From Bacteroidetes bacterium 2013_40CM_41_45 (lineage in GTDB: Bacteria; Bacteroidota; Bacteroidia; AKYH767-A; 2013-40CM-41-45): DNA of 64,000 bases. The notes under the pieces were generated by a model, which did no database searches, was not told where the DNA came from, and saw only the letters and a program-made list of their open reading frames with translations. The stretch covers positions 157,887 through 221,886 of the forward strand of contig NGFH01000002.1 of NCBI GenBank assembly GCA_002215675.1, in the 5' to 3' direction. Below are positions 17,183 to 26,597 of this stretch, piece after piece; position 1 is the stretch's first letter, and every line of letters starts with the position of its first letter. The position numbers were made by a program, and so were the translations under genes.

Positions 17183-18094
17183 TTATTTGGTAACGTATTT
17201 TACCAATGCTTTATAAAGCAAAGGGTTTGTGTACGTATGCGGAAGCCGCAGCGATTCAAGAAAAAATGGCGTAGCGAGTTTCTTTTTTCCGTCAGACAAA
17301 AGTGTATTGGCGCATAACAACCAGATGAATGATTTTAATTTTCTGCGCAGTGAACGTGCCAGGAGAGGAGAATTAATGAACATCATTACGGTCATCTCTT
17401 TCCAGAGAACAAAATCCTCCGAAGAAATAAGGCGCATGGTGCGGTTGGGATGGTCGAGAAGTTCATTGGTCACTGTATTTACCTTTAGCATCGTAGTCTC
17501 TAAAAGAAGCAGGCGGGTAAAGAGCCAGTCTTCTGATACTGGAATATTTTCATTGGTAAAACGTGTGTCAATTTTTGTTTTGTTAAAACACAACTGGTTT
17601 ATTTGTAAAGAGCCCGAAAATATTATGTCTTTAAGATTTATTTCCTGGATGCTTTTACGCAGCTTGGGGTTGCCATACTTTTTTGTTTTGCCGCTTATGA
17701 TTTGCTCAGTGGCAAACAAATGATATTTTGGATTTTGCTGAATCAGGTTGTAATGAGTTTCAAGATGATTCGGATAAAAAATATCATCGGAATCGAGAAA
17801 GCAAATCCATTCGGAAGCGGCAAGCTCAATGCCTGTGTTTCTCGCAACACAACGCCCCTCATTTTGTTTCAACTCAACCAGGCGTACCCTTTTATCTTTT
17901 TTTGCAAAGTCATTGATTATGCTGACAGAACTATCGGTGCTTCCATCGTCAACACAAAGCAATTCAAAATCAGCGAACGTCTGATTTAAGACAGATGAAA
18001 TGGAAGTTGTTAAAAAACCAGCCCTGTTGTATATGGGCATAATGACGGAAAAAAAAGGTCGGTTCAATGTATTTGTGCTTTGCTGAGAATGCAA
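17183..18094 (-). CDS. Glycosyltransferase family 2
   Basis: A GT-A enzyme with FFSVIMPIYNRAGF at the start, CVDDGSTDSS, and the DxD region FLDSDDIFYP. The longest ATG frame starts at 18196 but overlaps the neighbouring GT2 by 89 bp, and its first 34 residues look nothing like the family. I therefore prefer the TTG at 18094 (about 303 residues); a further TTG at 18067 is also possible. Acceptor and donor are unknown. The C-terminus is basic and alpha-helical (SLRRKLKSFIWLL), perhaps membrane-associated. Confidence 0.85.
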   Translation of the reverse strand: MHSQQSTNTLNRPFFSVIMPIYNRAGFLTTSISSVLNQTFADFELLCVDDGSTDSSVSIINDFAKKDKRVRLVELKQNEGRCVARNTGIELAASEWICFLDSDDIFYPNHLETHYNLIQQNPKYHLFATEQIISGKTKKYGNPKLRKSIQEINLKDIIFSGSLQINQLCFNKTKIDTRFTNENIPVSEDWLFTRLLLLETTMLKVNTVTNELLDHPNRTMRLISSEDFVLWKEMTVMMFINSPLLARSLRRKLKSFIWLLCANTLLSDGKKKLATPFFLESLRLPHTYTNPLLYKALVKYVTK

Positions 18095-18107
18095 AATTAA
18101 TAAGTTA

Positions 18108-19037
18108 TCACGAACGAAACCTGCCCCGAACCTTATGCAGCCCGAAAATATATTTAAGCGCGGCCAAAAAATTCCTCGAAAAAACGACCATTGCATCTTC
18201 TCTAACTGAAAGAAACAGGTAATGTATGGCTGCTTTACGGTAATGGGCTAAGCCTAAATGGAGAGACAGGTAACAATAATTAACGGCATATATCCTGCTG
18301 TTATATTTTGAATATTTTTTTTGAAAACGTTGATTATTCTTCACATGCCACAATACTTTTTCTACGCGCTTTATCAGCGCATTCTTTTGAGATACCTCAA
18401 GCACACTTCGGCTGGGGTGATGAATGATAGCAGATGTGATGGTGTTGGCGTAAGCGAATTCATACTGCGCTGCAAGCCTTAGCCAAAGTTCATAATCTTC
18501 AGAACCTGAAAGTTCCCGGTCTTCAACAAATAAATTCTCTGCCACAATTTCCCTCCTGATAAAAATTCCCATGCAGCCTAATATATTCCCAAACCTGATG
18601 AGGTTGATGTTTAAACTTCCTGAACGGTTGTTACACTTTTTAACAAGGCTTCCATCGGTTCTTACAATTTCATAAGCGAGATGAAAAAGCTCGGGAGATT
18701 TTTTTTCGCGGATAAGATAAATAGCTTCCTGCAGATGTTGGGGATAAAGAATATCATCTGAATCGAGGAACGTAACATAGTCGCCTTTTGCATGATAGGT
18801 GCCGAAGTTACGTGCTGCACCCCGCTCCTGATTATTTTTTTTGAGGTAAGAAATATTTGAATGCTGTTTCAGAAGCGGCTCCAAAATATTTTCGGTATTA
18901 TCGGTGCTTCCATCATCAACAATAATTATCTCAAACGATTTATAAGTCTGACTCAAGACTGAATTTACAGTACGCGTAATGAACTCAGCCCTGTTATAGG
19001 TTGGAATAATTACTGAAAATAGAGGTGCATTTTCCAT
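18108..19037 (-). CDS. Glycosyltransferase family 2
   Basis: A 309-residue GT2. It begins MENAPLFSVIIPTYNRAEF, then IIVDDGSTDNTE and FLDSDDILYPQH, the nucleotide-binding and DxD motifs. A GSEDYELWLRLA segment near residue 180 is the ED-containing acceptor/base region of the family. It is closely related to the following GT2 (17183-18094), which suggests tandem duplication. Donor and acceptor are unknown. It lies 13 bp from the polytopic GT39-like gene. Confidence 0.9.
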   Translation of the reverse strand: MENAPLFSVIIPTYNRAEFITRTVNSVLSQTYKSFEIIIVDDGSTDNTENILEPLLKQHSNISYLKKNNQERGAARNFGTYHAKGDYVTFLDSDDILYPQHLQEAIYLIREKKSPELFHLAYEIVRTDGSLVKKCNNRSGSLNINLIRFGNILGCMGIFIRREIVAENLFVEDRELSGSEDYELWLRLAAQYEFAYANTITSAIIHHPSRSVLEVSQKNALIKRVEKVLWHVKNNQRFQKKYSKYNSRIYAVNYCYLSLHLGLAHYRKAAIHYLFLSVREDAMVVFSRNFLAALKYIFGLHKVRGRFRS

Positions 19038-19050
19038 TGCGACTTTATTT

Positions 19051-20622
19051 TTACATTTCAGGAATTACATGAAAGGAACCCGATGCTTTATCAAAGTATA
19101 AAATCTTTTTTTCCGAAGTTGGCATCACTTTTTGAACAATATTCTTGTTACTGTCGTGTAAAAACAAATTGATAACCTGAGCAGTGTTCCAGTCACTGTA
19201 AATTACCGTATCTCCGGGCGCATACATGCTTTCTAATTTTTGTGCAGCTGGTTCATAATGCTCGCGTGAATAATATTTGCTAAGGTTGAAATCAAGAACG
19301 TCTTTATGAAGCTGAGGGTTACTGTTATATGTTTCTGCAATGCCTGTATAGGCAGGTATTGCAGAAACCATGAAAATGAAGAAGGTAATTGCGAGACAAA
19401 GGCCCGTAAAAATTTTTTTCGTCACAAGCAATGAATTGAACAGGACAGCGTGCAAAGCAGCAGCCAGCAAAGCGCAGGCAAATGGTATGGCATAAATTCC
19501 GTACCGTGCATTAAATGATATGGTATGGCCGGATTTGATTGCAAGTAATGCTGAAAAAACTATTACGGAAATTATGGCTCCCGCCAGAAAATTTATTGCC
19601 CTTCTGCCCGGCAAATTTTTAAAATGATTGAAGCAAAGCAGAACGGCGCCTACAGGGAATGCCAGCAGAAAGGCAAAGCTTCTTAAACGGAATCCAAGGT
19701 ACTGACCATAATTTCCGAATATGGCTAACAACTGTTGAATGGTTCCTTCAGCAAGAGACCTTGCCGACGTATGAACCTGTGCCGAAGTATATTTTAAATA
19801 CCACGCATCAATCTTGCGCATTTCCTGCAGCCCCTCGAAGCCGCCATTTTTCAGCCAAAGGAAAATTATAGAGGAGGCGACAAGAAAAGCCAAAGCTGCT
19901 GCAAACAAATGCTGCCTGAAAAAATTTTTGTTGGTAACCAAAAATAGAGCGAGGAATATAAAAATTGCCACCGATAAATAGTGCGACAATATTGCAAGAG
20001 CCGTCAGTAGTGCAAGCACCATGTACAGCAATATTCTCATACGTGAATTTGCCCTGCCATCCGTAATGCGCAGCACAACATAAGCAGCCGCAGTAGTAAA
20101 ACAGAGCGATGCAGCGTACCCCCTTGCCATATGTGCATGGTGAAGCAGCAGAGGGTGAATGGAAAGTATGATGCATGAAATAAAAGCAATGGAAATATTG
20201 TCCGTTAGCTTTTTAACGACAAGGAACGTAAACAGCACGGTTAATAGAGCAAACAACGCAGAGAGCAGTCGCGCATTAAATACAGATATGCCTAGGAAGT
20301 TAAGCCAGCCGTGAAGCATAAGGTGATATGCTACCATATTACCGCTATCGAAATTAATGGTGGAACGGATGACATTTCCGGCAGTATTTCTTTGACTGTA
20401 ATCACGCTGTGTAAAAATATTTTTCTCCAGCGGAGCTGCCTGCGTGCTTCGGAACGATGAATTGCCCTCAAAGCGATTCATCGTTATTCCTGCCCCGGCT
20501 GCGCTACTCAGTGACGCCCTCTCGTCTCCGGATAATTGATACCTGTTATTGATGACATTCAGGAAAAAAGAAGCAAATAAAATAAAAGCAAGAAAAAAAT
20601 ATTCTTTACGCGACAAGTTCAT
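19051..20622 (-). CDS. GT39-like polytopic membrane glycosyltransferase
   Basis: A 523-residue membrane protein with about ten hydrophobic segments, for example YFFLAFILFASFFLNVI and YMVLALLTALAILS. The early loop with SGDERAS and the DSGNMVAYHLMLHGWL region match the acidic first loop of the dolichyl-P-mannose mannosyltransferase / GT39 (PMT_2) group. Such proteins use polyprenyl-phosphate sugars at the periplasmic side. The C-terminal tail (about 420-523) is periplasmic in appearance. A Wzy-like polymerase role cannot be excluded from sequence. Confidence 0.82.
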   Translation of the reverse strand: MNLSRKEYFFLAFILFASFFLNVINNRYQLSGDERASLSSAAGAGITMNRFEGNSSFRSTQAAPLEKNIFTQRDYSQRNTAGNVIRSTINFDSGNMVAYHLMLHGWLNFLGISVFNARLLSALFALLTVLFTFLVVKKLTDNISIAFISCIILSIHPLLLHHAHMARGYAASLCFTTAAAYVVLRITDGRANSRMRILLYMVLALLTALAILSHYLSVAIFIFLALFLVTNKNFFRQHLFAAALAFLVASSIIFLWLKNGGFEGLQEMRKIDAWYLKYTSAQVHTSARSLAEGTIQQLLAIFGNYGQYLGFRLRSFAFLLAFPVGAVLLCFNHFKNLPGRRAINFLAGAIISVIVFSALLAIKSGHTISFNARYGIYAIPFACALLAAALHAVLFNSLLVTKKIFTGLCLAITFFIFMVSAIPAYTGIAETYNSNPQLHKDVLDFNLSKYYSREHYEPAAQKLESMYAPGDTVIYSDWNTAQVINLFLHDSNKNIVQKVMPTSEKKILYFDKASGSFHVIPEM

Positions 20623-20640
20623 GATTTAAGTTCTTATTGG

Positions 20641-21747
20641 TCAGGTGGAATACAACTCCTCTAACTTTTTAATAAATATTCTTAGCGCAAAAGGTTCAAC
20701 CGACTTTTGCCCGTTGCGTATCAGTTCATTTCGAAGCGATTCATCTCCGAGAAGTTCGGTTATAGCGTCATATATTTCGTCAAAATTTTTAAATCCAACT
20801 ACTAAAGCATTCCTGCGGTTTTCTATAAATTCTTTTGCTACGCCTGATAAAGTAAAAACAGCGGGTACACCTGAAGCCAGCGCTTCAACATACGTTTGTC
20901 CGAATGCTTCAATGTTTTTGTTGATAGGAGTATGAACGAAAATATCAAACAATTTATAAAGCGTAAACAAGTCTTCTTCAAATGTGATTTCGGTATAATT
21001 ATGCTCCGGAATTTGTTTCAGGAGCCCCTTGATTTCTTTCTCATAATCGCCTTTTGCATTGGCAAGAATAAGATGCGCCTGCGGATATGTTTTTAGTAAT
21101 TTAATAAATGCGGGGATTATATACTGGATTCCTTTCCATTCGATATACCGGGAAATGACACCAATGACGGGATAACCTGAATCCAGGTTATATTTTTTCT
21201 TCATCCCGATAATTTTTTCAGCGCTCACTTCCCTAAACCCTTCCAGGTCGAAACCGTGATGAATAAGATGGATTTTTTCAGGGGCTACATTTTCATAATC
21301 AATGAGAATATCTTTTACGTTTTCACTTATTGCGACAATATCTGTGGAAAGGGTATTAATAAACCTATCATACTTGATAGCCGATGGAAAGTACTCAAGA
21401 TGATAAGAACCATGGTGCCGTGAATAGATTCTTTTTTTTACACCCGCCAGCCGCGCGGCAATCATGCCTGCAAGGGTTGCCTCAAATAAATGAGTGTGGA
21501 TAGCAGATATATTTTCGTTCTTCAATATCCTGTAAATCTTTACAATGGCTTTTGGCAGGTCCTTTTTTCCGTGAAATGGTATCCTGTAAACCGTAAAATC
21601 TTTGCGAAGGTTCTGCTCAATAGATGAATCGCCCGGGTTAAGGAGAATAAAAACAAGGCGGAATTTCTCTTTGTCAATTTCCGCCCCAATCCATTCAAAG
21701 GCAAGCGCCTTATCGAGGTTTGAAATTATATATGCGATATTTTTCAG
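20641..21747 (-). CDS. Glycosyltransferase family 4, apparent CTG start
   Basis: A GT4 of about 368 residues if read from CTG at 21747. The coding strand then gives LKNIAYIISNLDKALAFEW, the typical first beta-strand and loop of a GT4. An in-frame TAA lies six codons upstream and there is no ATG or GTG before the fold begins. The first alternative is TTG at 21525, which would cut off the first 74 residues and break the Rossmann domain. The C-terminal half has IGVISRYIEWKGIQY, EAFGQTYVEALASGVPAVFT and a regular E-x7-E-type donor site. A CTG start, or a base change or error at one position, explains the data. It is probably the first gene of its operon. Confidence 0.85.
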   Translation of the reverse strand: MKNIAYIISNLDKALAFEWIGAEIDKEKFRLVFILLNPGDSSIEQNLRKDFTVYRIPFHGKKDLPKAIVKIYRILKNENISAIHTHLFEATLAGMIAARLAGVKKRIYSRHHGSYHLEYFPSAIKYDRFINTLSTDIVAISENVKDILIDYENVAPEKIHLIHHGFDLEGFREVSAEKIIGMKKKYNLDSGYPVIGVISRYIEWKGIQYIIPAFIKLLKTYPQAHLILANAKGDYEKEIKGLLKQIPEHNYTEITFEEDLFTLYKLFDIFVHTPINKNIEAFGQTYVEALASGVPAVFTLSGVAKEFIENRRNALVVGFKNFDEIYDAITELLGDESLRNELIRNGQKSVEPFALRIFIKKLEELYST

Positions 21748-21797
21748 AAAGTGAAGTATGAATTATCCGGGCGCTAAGGTATGTCAATATCAAAACT

Positions 21798-22754
21798 ATG
21801 AAACGCAAGGTATCTGTTGGCATTGTATATTTGAAACTTTTAAAGATGGCAATTACAAACAACTGTACACGATTTTTGTTTTACGCGAAAAAGTCCGGGT
21901 GCGATTTTACTGATACACTCATGCTGGGCCGGCTGCGCCTGGTTGCCGGTCATGATTATATAAAGCGTTGTATTGCCAGGTACGGAAACAATTCAAAAAA
22001 TTTTGAAGATGTAGCTTTCAAGGACGATTATTCCGAGCCGCTTTTTGAAATCTTGGGAGCTCATAAGGTTGAAAGCGTGGACTATTCCGATTACGAAAAG
22101 GCGACTATCATTCATGATGTGAATCTTCCGTTTCCTCCTGAACTGAAAGGAAAATTTTCTGCAATAGTTGACGGGGGTACGCTTGAACATATTTTCAATT
22201 TTCCGCAAGCCATAAAAAACTGCATGAGCGCCCTGAAACCGGGAGGTCATTTTATAGGAATGGCTCCCGTTAATAACCTGATGGGACATGGCTTTTACCA
22301 ATTTAGCCCTGAATTATATTATCGTATTTTTTCGGAAGCAAATGGGTTCACGGTAAAACAAATGTTTATCACCGCAGGAGAAAATTTAAACCGTCATTTA
22401 AAATGGTTCGAAGTTGCTGACCCTGACAGGGTAAAGGATAGAGTAACACTTATTAATCAAAAGCCACTTTATATTCTGACGCTGGCACAAAAAACAGCAG
22501 AGAAAGAGATTTTTTCTGTCGTTCCGCAACAAAGCGATTATACGGCCGTGTGGGCTATAATGAATTCGCTAAAAAGCGATGTGAAAACTGAGCAAGACAG
22601 CACTATAAAATTTCTTTACCGGAAATATGTTCCTGAAAAACTGAAAACCCTGCTTCGCAACATCTATTTTCTCTTAAATAAAAAAACAGTCTATTCCGAA
22701 GAGCTTGGTAAAATAAATCCTGAGCATTTCAAAGAGTTTAAAGAAGATGAATAA
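21798..22754 (+). CDS. SAM-dependent methyltransferase-like protein
   Basis: A 318-residue protein with a methyltransferase-like core: FSAIVDGGTLEHIFNFPQA and MSALKPGGHFIGMAP are the acidic-loop and post-core motifs of class I methyltransferases. The glycine-rich motif I is weak (EILGAHKVESVDYSD), so activity is not assured. C-terminal residues 230-318 are charged and unlike known domains. It stands alone on the plus strand between two minus-strand glycan operons, and its target is presumably a sugar of the glycan. The start at 21798 is only 50 bp from the divergent GT4. Confidence 0.8.
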   Translation: MKRKVSVGIVYLKLLKMAITNNCTRFLFYAKKSGCDFTDTLMLGRLRLVAGHDYIKRCIARYGNNSKNFEDVAFKDDYSEPLFEILGAHKVESVDYSDYEKATIIHDVNLPFPPELKGKFSAIVDGGTLEHIFNFPQAIKNCMSALKPGGHFIGMAPVNNLMGHGFYQFSPELYYRIFSEANGFTVKQMFITAGENLNRHLKWFEVADPDRVKDRVTLINQKPLYILTLAQKTAEKEIFSVVPQQSDYTAVWAIMNSLKSDVKTEQDSTIKFLYRKYVPEKLKTLLRNIYFLLNKKTVYSEELGKINPEHFKEFKEDE

Positions 22755-22772
22755 AATTTTCTCTGAATTGAA

Positions 22773-23519
22773 TCAGTATTTTTTAAAGTTGGCAGCTAAA
22801 AATTTTATGTAGCTAAGTGAGGTCGTCAGTATTTTCATTTTTGACTTTCCTTTCCTGGCACCCGATTTAAGTACCATCGGCACTTCAATAATTTTTGCTT
22901 CTGCTCGTATTGCTTTTAAAAGAATTTCAATCATACAGATAAATCCTTTTGACTCAATAATCGTTGTGTGTTTCTCTTTAATCTTCGCGATAAGATTCAA
23001 ATGATAAATCCTGAAGAAAGAACTTAACGTGAGCACTTTTATATCAAATGCAAAACGAAGCAATTGATTGGCGATAAAGGAAATAAGTTTACGCAATAGG
23101 GTAGTGTCTTTGAAACCACCCCCTTGCGCATACACTGATGCTAATACAAGAGAATAACCCGAAACAGAAAGCATCACCATGGTATCTAATATTTCGAGGT
23201 CTGAAGTATTATCTCCTTCAAGTGTAACCACTATATCCGTGTGTAGTTGGGCAGAGTGCGAAAGGACCCATTCAAACCCCGCATTAAATGAATCACCCGG
23301 CCCCCGGTTTTTATCTTTGGTAACGAGGCGAAAATTTTTTTCGTCTTTAAATAAACGGGTTATGGCATTAACTGTATTATCGGAAGAGCCGTCATCAACA
23401 AGAACAAAAAACTTTTTGTAACCGGGGCAGGCTGCCGTAATATTTTTATGAAGGAGTGCAACGTTTTCTTCTTCGTTGTACAGCGGTACCAAAAAATATA
23501 CAGTTCTTTCGTCAGTCAT
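22773..23519 (-). CDS. Glycosyltransferase family 2 (polyprenyl-P-sugar synthase-like)
   Basis: A 248-residue GT2 resembling dolichol-phosphate mannose synthases. Motifs are YFLVPLYNEEENV, FVLVDDGSSDNT, GDSFNAGFEWVL and LEGDNTSDLE, the last being the DxD site. No C-terminal membrane helices are evident; a hydrophobic stretch is limited to the segment before the end. It overlaps the epimerase gene upstream by 8 bp. It may charge a polyprenyl phosphate for one of the GT39-like enzymes; this is inference. Confidence 0.88.
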   Translation of the reverse strand: MTDERTVYFLVPLYNEEENVALLHKNITAACPGYKKFFVLVDDGSSDNTVNAITRLFKDEKNFRLVTKDKNRGPGDSFNAGFEWVLSHSAQLHTDIVVTLEGDNTSDLEILDTMVMLSVSGYSLVLASVYAQGGGFKDTTLLRKLISFIANQLLRFAFDIKVLTLSSFFRIYHLNLIAKIKEKHTTIIESKGFICMIEILLKAIRAEAKIIEVPMVLKSGARKGKSKMKILTTSLSYIKFLAANFKKY

Positions 23520-24480
23520 TTAGTCCTGTCTGCCACTTAATGGTTTCGGTTAATCCGTCTTCAAGGCCGTATTTCGGCTGATACTTGAGTATGGTTTTTA
23601 TCTTAGATATGTCAGGCACGCGTCTCAATACATCTTCGTAATTTCCGAATGAAGCGTAGGGAATAAAATTAATTTTTGGTTCAGCATCATTGCCTCTTAT
23701 CAATCGCCATATTAATTTTCCTAAATCAAGTATGGTAATTTCTTCTTTCGGTTCCGAAGCAATATTAAAAACCTGGTTCGATGCATTGGAATCAAAAATG
23801 CACCGGCTTAGTCCGTCAACAGTGTCTTTGATAAAAGTGAACGTACGTGTTTGCTTGCCATCGCCATGAATTTCTATAGGAAGATTTTTTAATGCCAGTC
23901 CAATGAATACGGATTGCGGCCCGCCCCACCAGGTGAGATTTTGATTGTAACCATAGGAACCAAAAAATCTTGCAATGGTGTAATCCAATCCATACTCATC
24001 ATGATTCGCAATAATATAATGCTCACCATAAATTTTTGAAACAGCGTACGCCCAGCGTTTCACATTGGTTTTTCCAACGGTCAAGTCAGATTCTTCAGAA
24101 TAGGGAACGTTTGGATTTTTACCATAAACATCGGATGTAGATGCATAGATGATTTTAATTTTATCCTGTACACATTTAGCCACAACGTTCTTTGTCATAG
24201 TGGTATTATCATCCAAAGTAACTAATGCGTTGCTGTACCGGGGTATTTTCTGTGATGCGAGATGAACAATGGCATCGCAATTAATTTTAGAGAGCGCAGC
24301 TTTATCTCTCAGGTCTCCCTCAACGAAAGAAAATTTTTTATTGTTTCTGAAAGGAGCAATATTTCTTTCGAACCCGTAGCTGAAATTATCAATGCCCGCA
24401 ACCTGGTGCCCCTCATTAAGAAGATGACCAACAAGATTTGACCCTATGAATCCTGCCGCACCGGTAACAATTAATTTCAT
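23512..24480 (-). CDS. NAD-dependent sugar epimerase/dehydratase (extended SDR)
   Basis: A 322-residue extended SDR. The nucleotide loop is GAAGFIGSN, the Ser is in IIYASTSDVYG, and the YxxxK catalytic pair is in YAVSKIYGEHY. HGDGKQTRTFTFIKDTVDGL is the substrate-binding segment of UDP-hexose 4-epimerase-like enzymes. It probably epimerises or dehydrates a nucleotide sugar for the glycan; the substrate is not determinable. It overlaps the downstream GT2 by 8 bp, and the upstream glycosyltransferase lies 22 bp away. Confidence 0.9.
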   Translation of the reverse strand: MKLIVTGAAGFIGSNLVGHLLNEGHQVAGIDNFSYGFERNIAPFRNNKKFSFVEGDLRDKAALSKINCDAIVHLASQKIPRYSNALVTLDDNTTMTKNVVAKCVQDKIKIIYASTSDVYGKNPNVPYSEESDLTVGKTNVKRWAYAVSKIYGEHYIIANHDEYGLDYTIARFFGSYGYNQNLTWWGGPQSVFIGLALKNLPIEIHGDGKQTRTFTFIKDTVDGLSRCIFDSNASNQVFNIASEPKEEITILDLGKLIWRLIRGNDAEPKINFIPYASFGNYEDVLRRVPDISKIKTILKYQPKYGLEDGLTETIKWQTGLND

Positions 24481-24502
24481 ATTCCTGCCAGATAATTAAT
24501 TA

Positions 24503-25630
24503 CTAATTTATGTTCCACGCTTTAAGCAACGCTGCATTATTGCTTTCTATAGTGTGATATTTCCGAACCCATTCTACTTTTTCCAGCATATCAGATTGGC
24601 TTCTTCGTTTTACCTTTTCAATGCATTTTATTATTACCTCTTCAAGGTTGTTGACGTTTGCAATTTCAATAGGACAGCCGGGAAACAAATCAGGTTTTAA
24701 GTGCTCATCCACATAGCAGATCACTTCTTTTCCAGTGGCAAGCGCTTCTACGGTCAGCAGACCATACCAACCGGTGATGAGTTGGTCTATGACAATGTCT
24801 GCTTCCTTGAAATGTTTGAATAACTCATACCGTGTGGAAGAATAAGGAGTGCTTCTGCGATTGTCTTTTTCAGAGGGAAGAATAAGCCGTAGCTTATACT
24901 GAGGCATTGCTGCAACCTGTTTGAGTGCAGGAATAATATAGTCGGTGCCTTTGGTTCGTGTATGGTATAAATTAGAAGGAGAATGAAGAATGGTTATTTC
25001 ATCAGAAGTTTTTTCGACCGGAATGTCTTTCAGTTCATCCAGGTATTTATCTAAATCCAGCAGCACGGGGAAGTAAGTTGCTTGCGGAATAATTTCTTTT
25101 AAATCAGGAGTAGATACCAGGATATTATCTGCATATTGTTCTGCATCTGCAATTAATTTTTTTTGCCACGGCTCTGATTTTGGAAAAGCATCAGCGCCCG
25201 CCAGGTATTGCTGTATGTTTAATGCTTTCCAGTGGCTGTAATCCAGGCTTCTTATGTCGCAGCCCACAAAATGCATAATGACTTTTTTCCCAAACAATTT
25301 GTAAAGCATCAATTCAAAGCGCCTTAGTTTCCGTGGCAGCAAAGTTTCGCCCGAAAAAAAATGAAATACATCATACCGGAACAGGCAGCGTAAAAAATTG
25401 ACCAATGAAAGCGACCACCGGTACAGGAAATTTTTTCCTTCAAAATGGAACTCGTAATCATAACGGGTGCTGTAATGCTCTTTGGGGAGCAGGGAAATGG
25501 TAAGAGACTCGGTTTTCAGATAGTCGGCAAAATGCTGCCTGATAAATTTTGTATATAACTCTATACGGTAACCGATATCCACTGCTGCAAACAACATTCT
25601 TAGGGGGCGTTTAATCTTTTTATCCGTCAT
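24503..25630 (-). CDS. Glycosyltransferase (GT-B fold, unclassified)
   Basis: A 375-residue protein with a GT-B pattern. The N-terminal half contains LFRYDVFHFFSGETLLP and KKVIMHFVGCDIRSLDY, typical of a bacterial glycosyltransferase group that carries the HxxGxDxR segment. The C-terminal half has ILHSPSNLYHTRTKGTDYII and WYGLLTVEALATGKEVICYV, the donor-site region. Donor and acceptor are unknown. Its 3' end is 22 bp from the epimerase, and its 5' end overlaps the hexapeptide acyltransferase by 11 bp. Confidence 0.85.
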   Translation of the reverse strand: MTDKKIKRPLRMLFAAVDIGYRIELYTKFIRQHFADYLKTESLTISLLPKEHYSTRYDYEFHFEGKNFLYRWSLSLVNFLRCLFRYDVFHFFSGETLLPRKLRRFELMLYKLFGKKVIMHFVGCDIRSLDYSHWKALNIQQYLAGADAFPKSEPWQKKLIADAEQYADNILVSTPDLKEIIPQATYFPVLLDLDKYLDELKDIPVEKTSDEITILHSPSNLYHTRTKGTDYIIPALKQVAAMPQYKLRLILPSEKDNRRSTPYSSTRYELFKHFKEADIVIDQLITGWYGLLTVEALATGKEVICYVDEHLKPDLFPGCPIEIANVNNLEEVIIKCIEKVKRRSQSDMLEKVEWVRKYHTIESNNAALLKAWNIN

Positions 25631-26570
25631 TTTTCAGCTCTATCTGCTTCCTGAGAAAATCATTTATTTTTTTAAGTGACTCCGTTGTACGCGCAGGATT
25701 ACCTGCAACGGTTGCGTCTTTCTCTACCGGTTTAGTTACAACTGCTCCCATTCCCACGGTTGCACCGTCACCGATTTGTCCTTTATTGATTACAGATGCA
25801 GATGGTGCTACCCAGCAGTTTTCTCCAATCACGGTGCTGCCGCCAATCATGGCATTAGCAATGATGAGTGAATTTTTTCCGATGACAACCCCGTGCGCAA
25901 TGTGTACCAGGTTATCAATCTTAACATTCTCGCCAACAATAGTTGAACCGATTACTGCACGGTCTATACAGGTGTTATTTCCGATTTCGACTTTGCTATG
26001 AATAACTACATTACCCAAGTGAGGCATCACGGTGTAACTGCCATCCTCATCTTTTTCATATCCGAAACCGGTACCTCCAATTGTATTGTTACATCCTATT
26101 ATTACATCGTCACCAATTTGTGTGCCCTTTAGTAATACGGTGTTGTGCCCGATTTTTGTGCGGCTTCCTATTATACAATCTTTTTCAATCACAACATGGT
26201 TTCCGATGTAAACGTCTTTACCAAGCTTTGCAGAAGAATGAATAATAGCGGTGTCAGAAATTCCGGTTGCAGTTTCGTTGGCTTTGGCAAATAAGCCAAG
26301 GACTTTAAGAAATGCCAGGCGTGGCTTTGAAACAACGAGGTAATTTATTTTTTTGTTGATGTCTTCCTTCAGCGCATTGCTGTTGCAAATCAATGTGCCC
26401 GCTTTCAGTTCTTTTATTTTTGGAACGAAAGAATCGTTGCACCAGAAAATTACATCATCGCGTGCGTTGTCAACATTAAATGGTACAGGTTCGCTTACCT
26501 CAATTTCTTTATCCGAACTGTAAATTATTTTTTCAGAATTCAGAATTGAAATTATGTCTTGAAGTTTCAT
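25620..26570 (-). CDS. LpxD-like hexapeptide-repeat acyltransferase
   Basis: A 316-residue protein with the LpxD layout: an N-terminal domain of about 100 residues, then a left-handed beta helix of hexapeptide repeats (about 105-290), and a short helical tail. LVHIAHGVVIGKN carries the His that is catalytic in LpxD. Family members transfer acyl groups to amino sugars. Being inside a glycan operon and not with lipid A genes, it more likely N-acylates an amino sugar of the surface glycan; a second lipid A enzyme is possible. The PIG-L deacetylase gene is directly upstream. Confidence 0.88.
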   Translation of the reverse strand: MKLQDIISILNSEKIIYSSDKEIEVSEPVPFNVDNARDDVIFWCNDSFVPKIKELKAGTLICNSNALKEDINKKINYLVVSKPRLAFLKVLGLFAKANETATGISDTAIIHSSAKLGKDVYIGNHVVIEKDCIIGSRTKIGHNTVLLKGTQIGDDVIIGCNNTIGGTGFGYEKDEDGSYTVMPHLGNVVIHSKVEIGNNTCIDRAVIGSTIVGENVKIDNLVHIAHGVVIGKNSLIIANAMIGGSTVIGENCWVAPSASVINKGQIGDGATVGMGAVVTKPVEKDATVAGNPARTTESLKKINDFLRKQIELKNDG

Positions 26571-26597
26571 GAGCAGGAATTTATTGCAATCTGAAAA

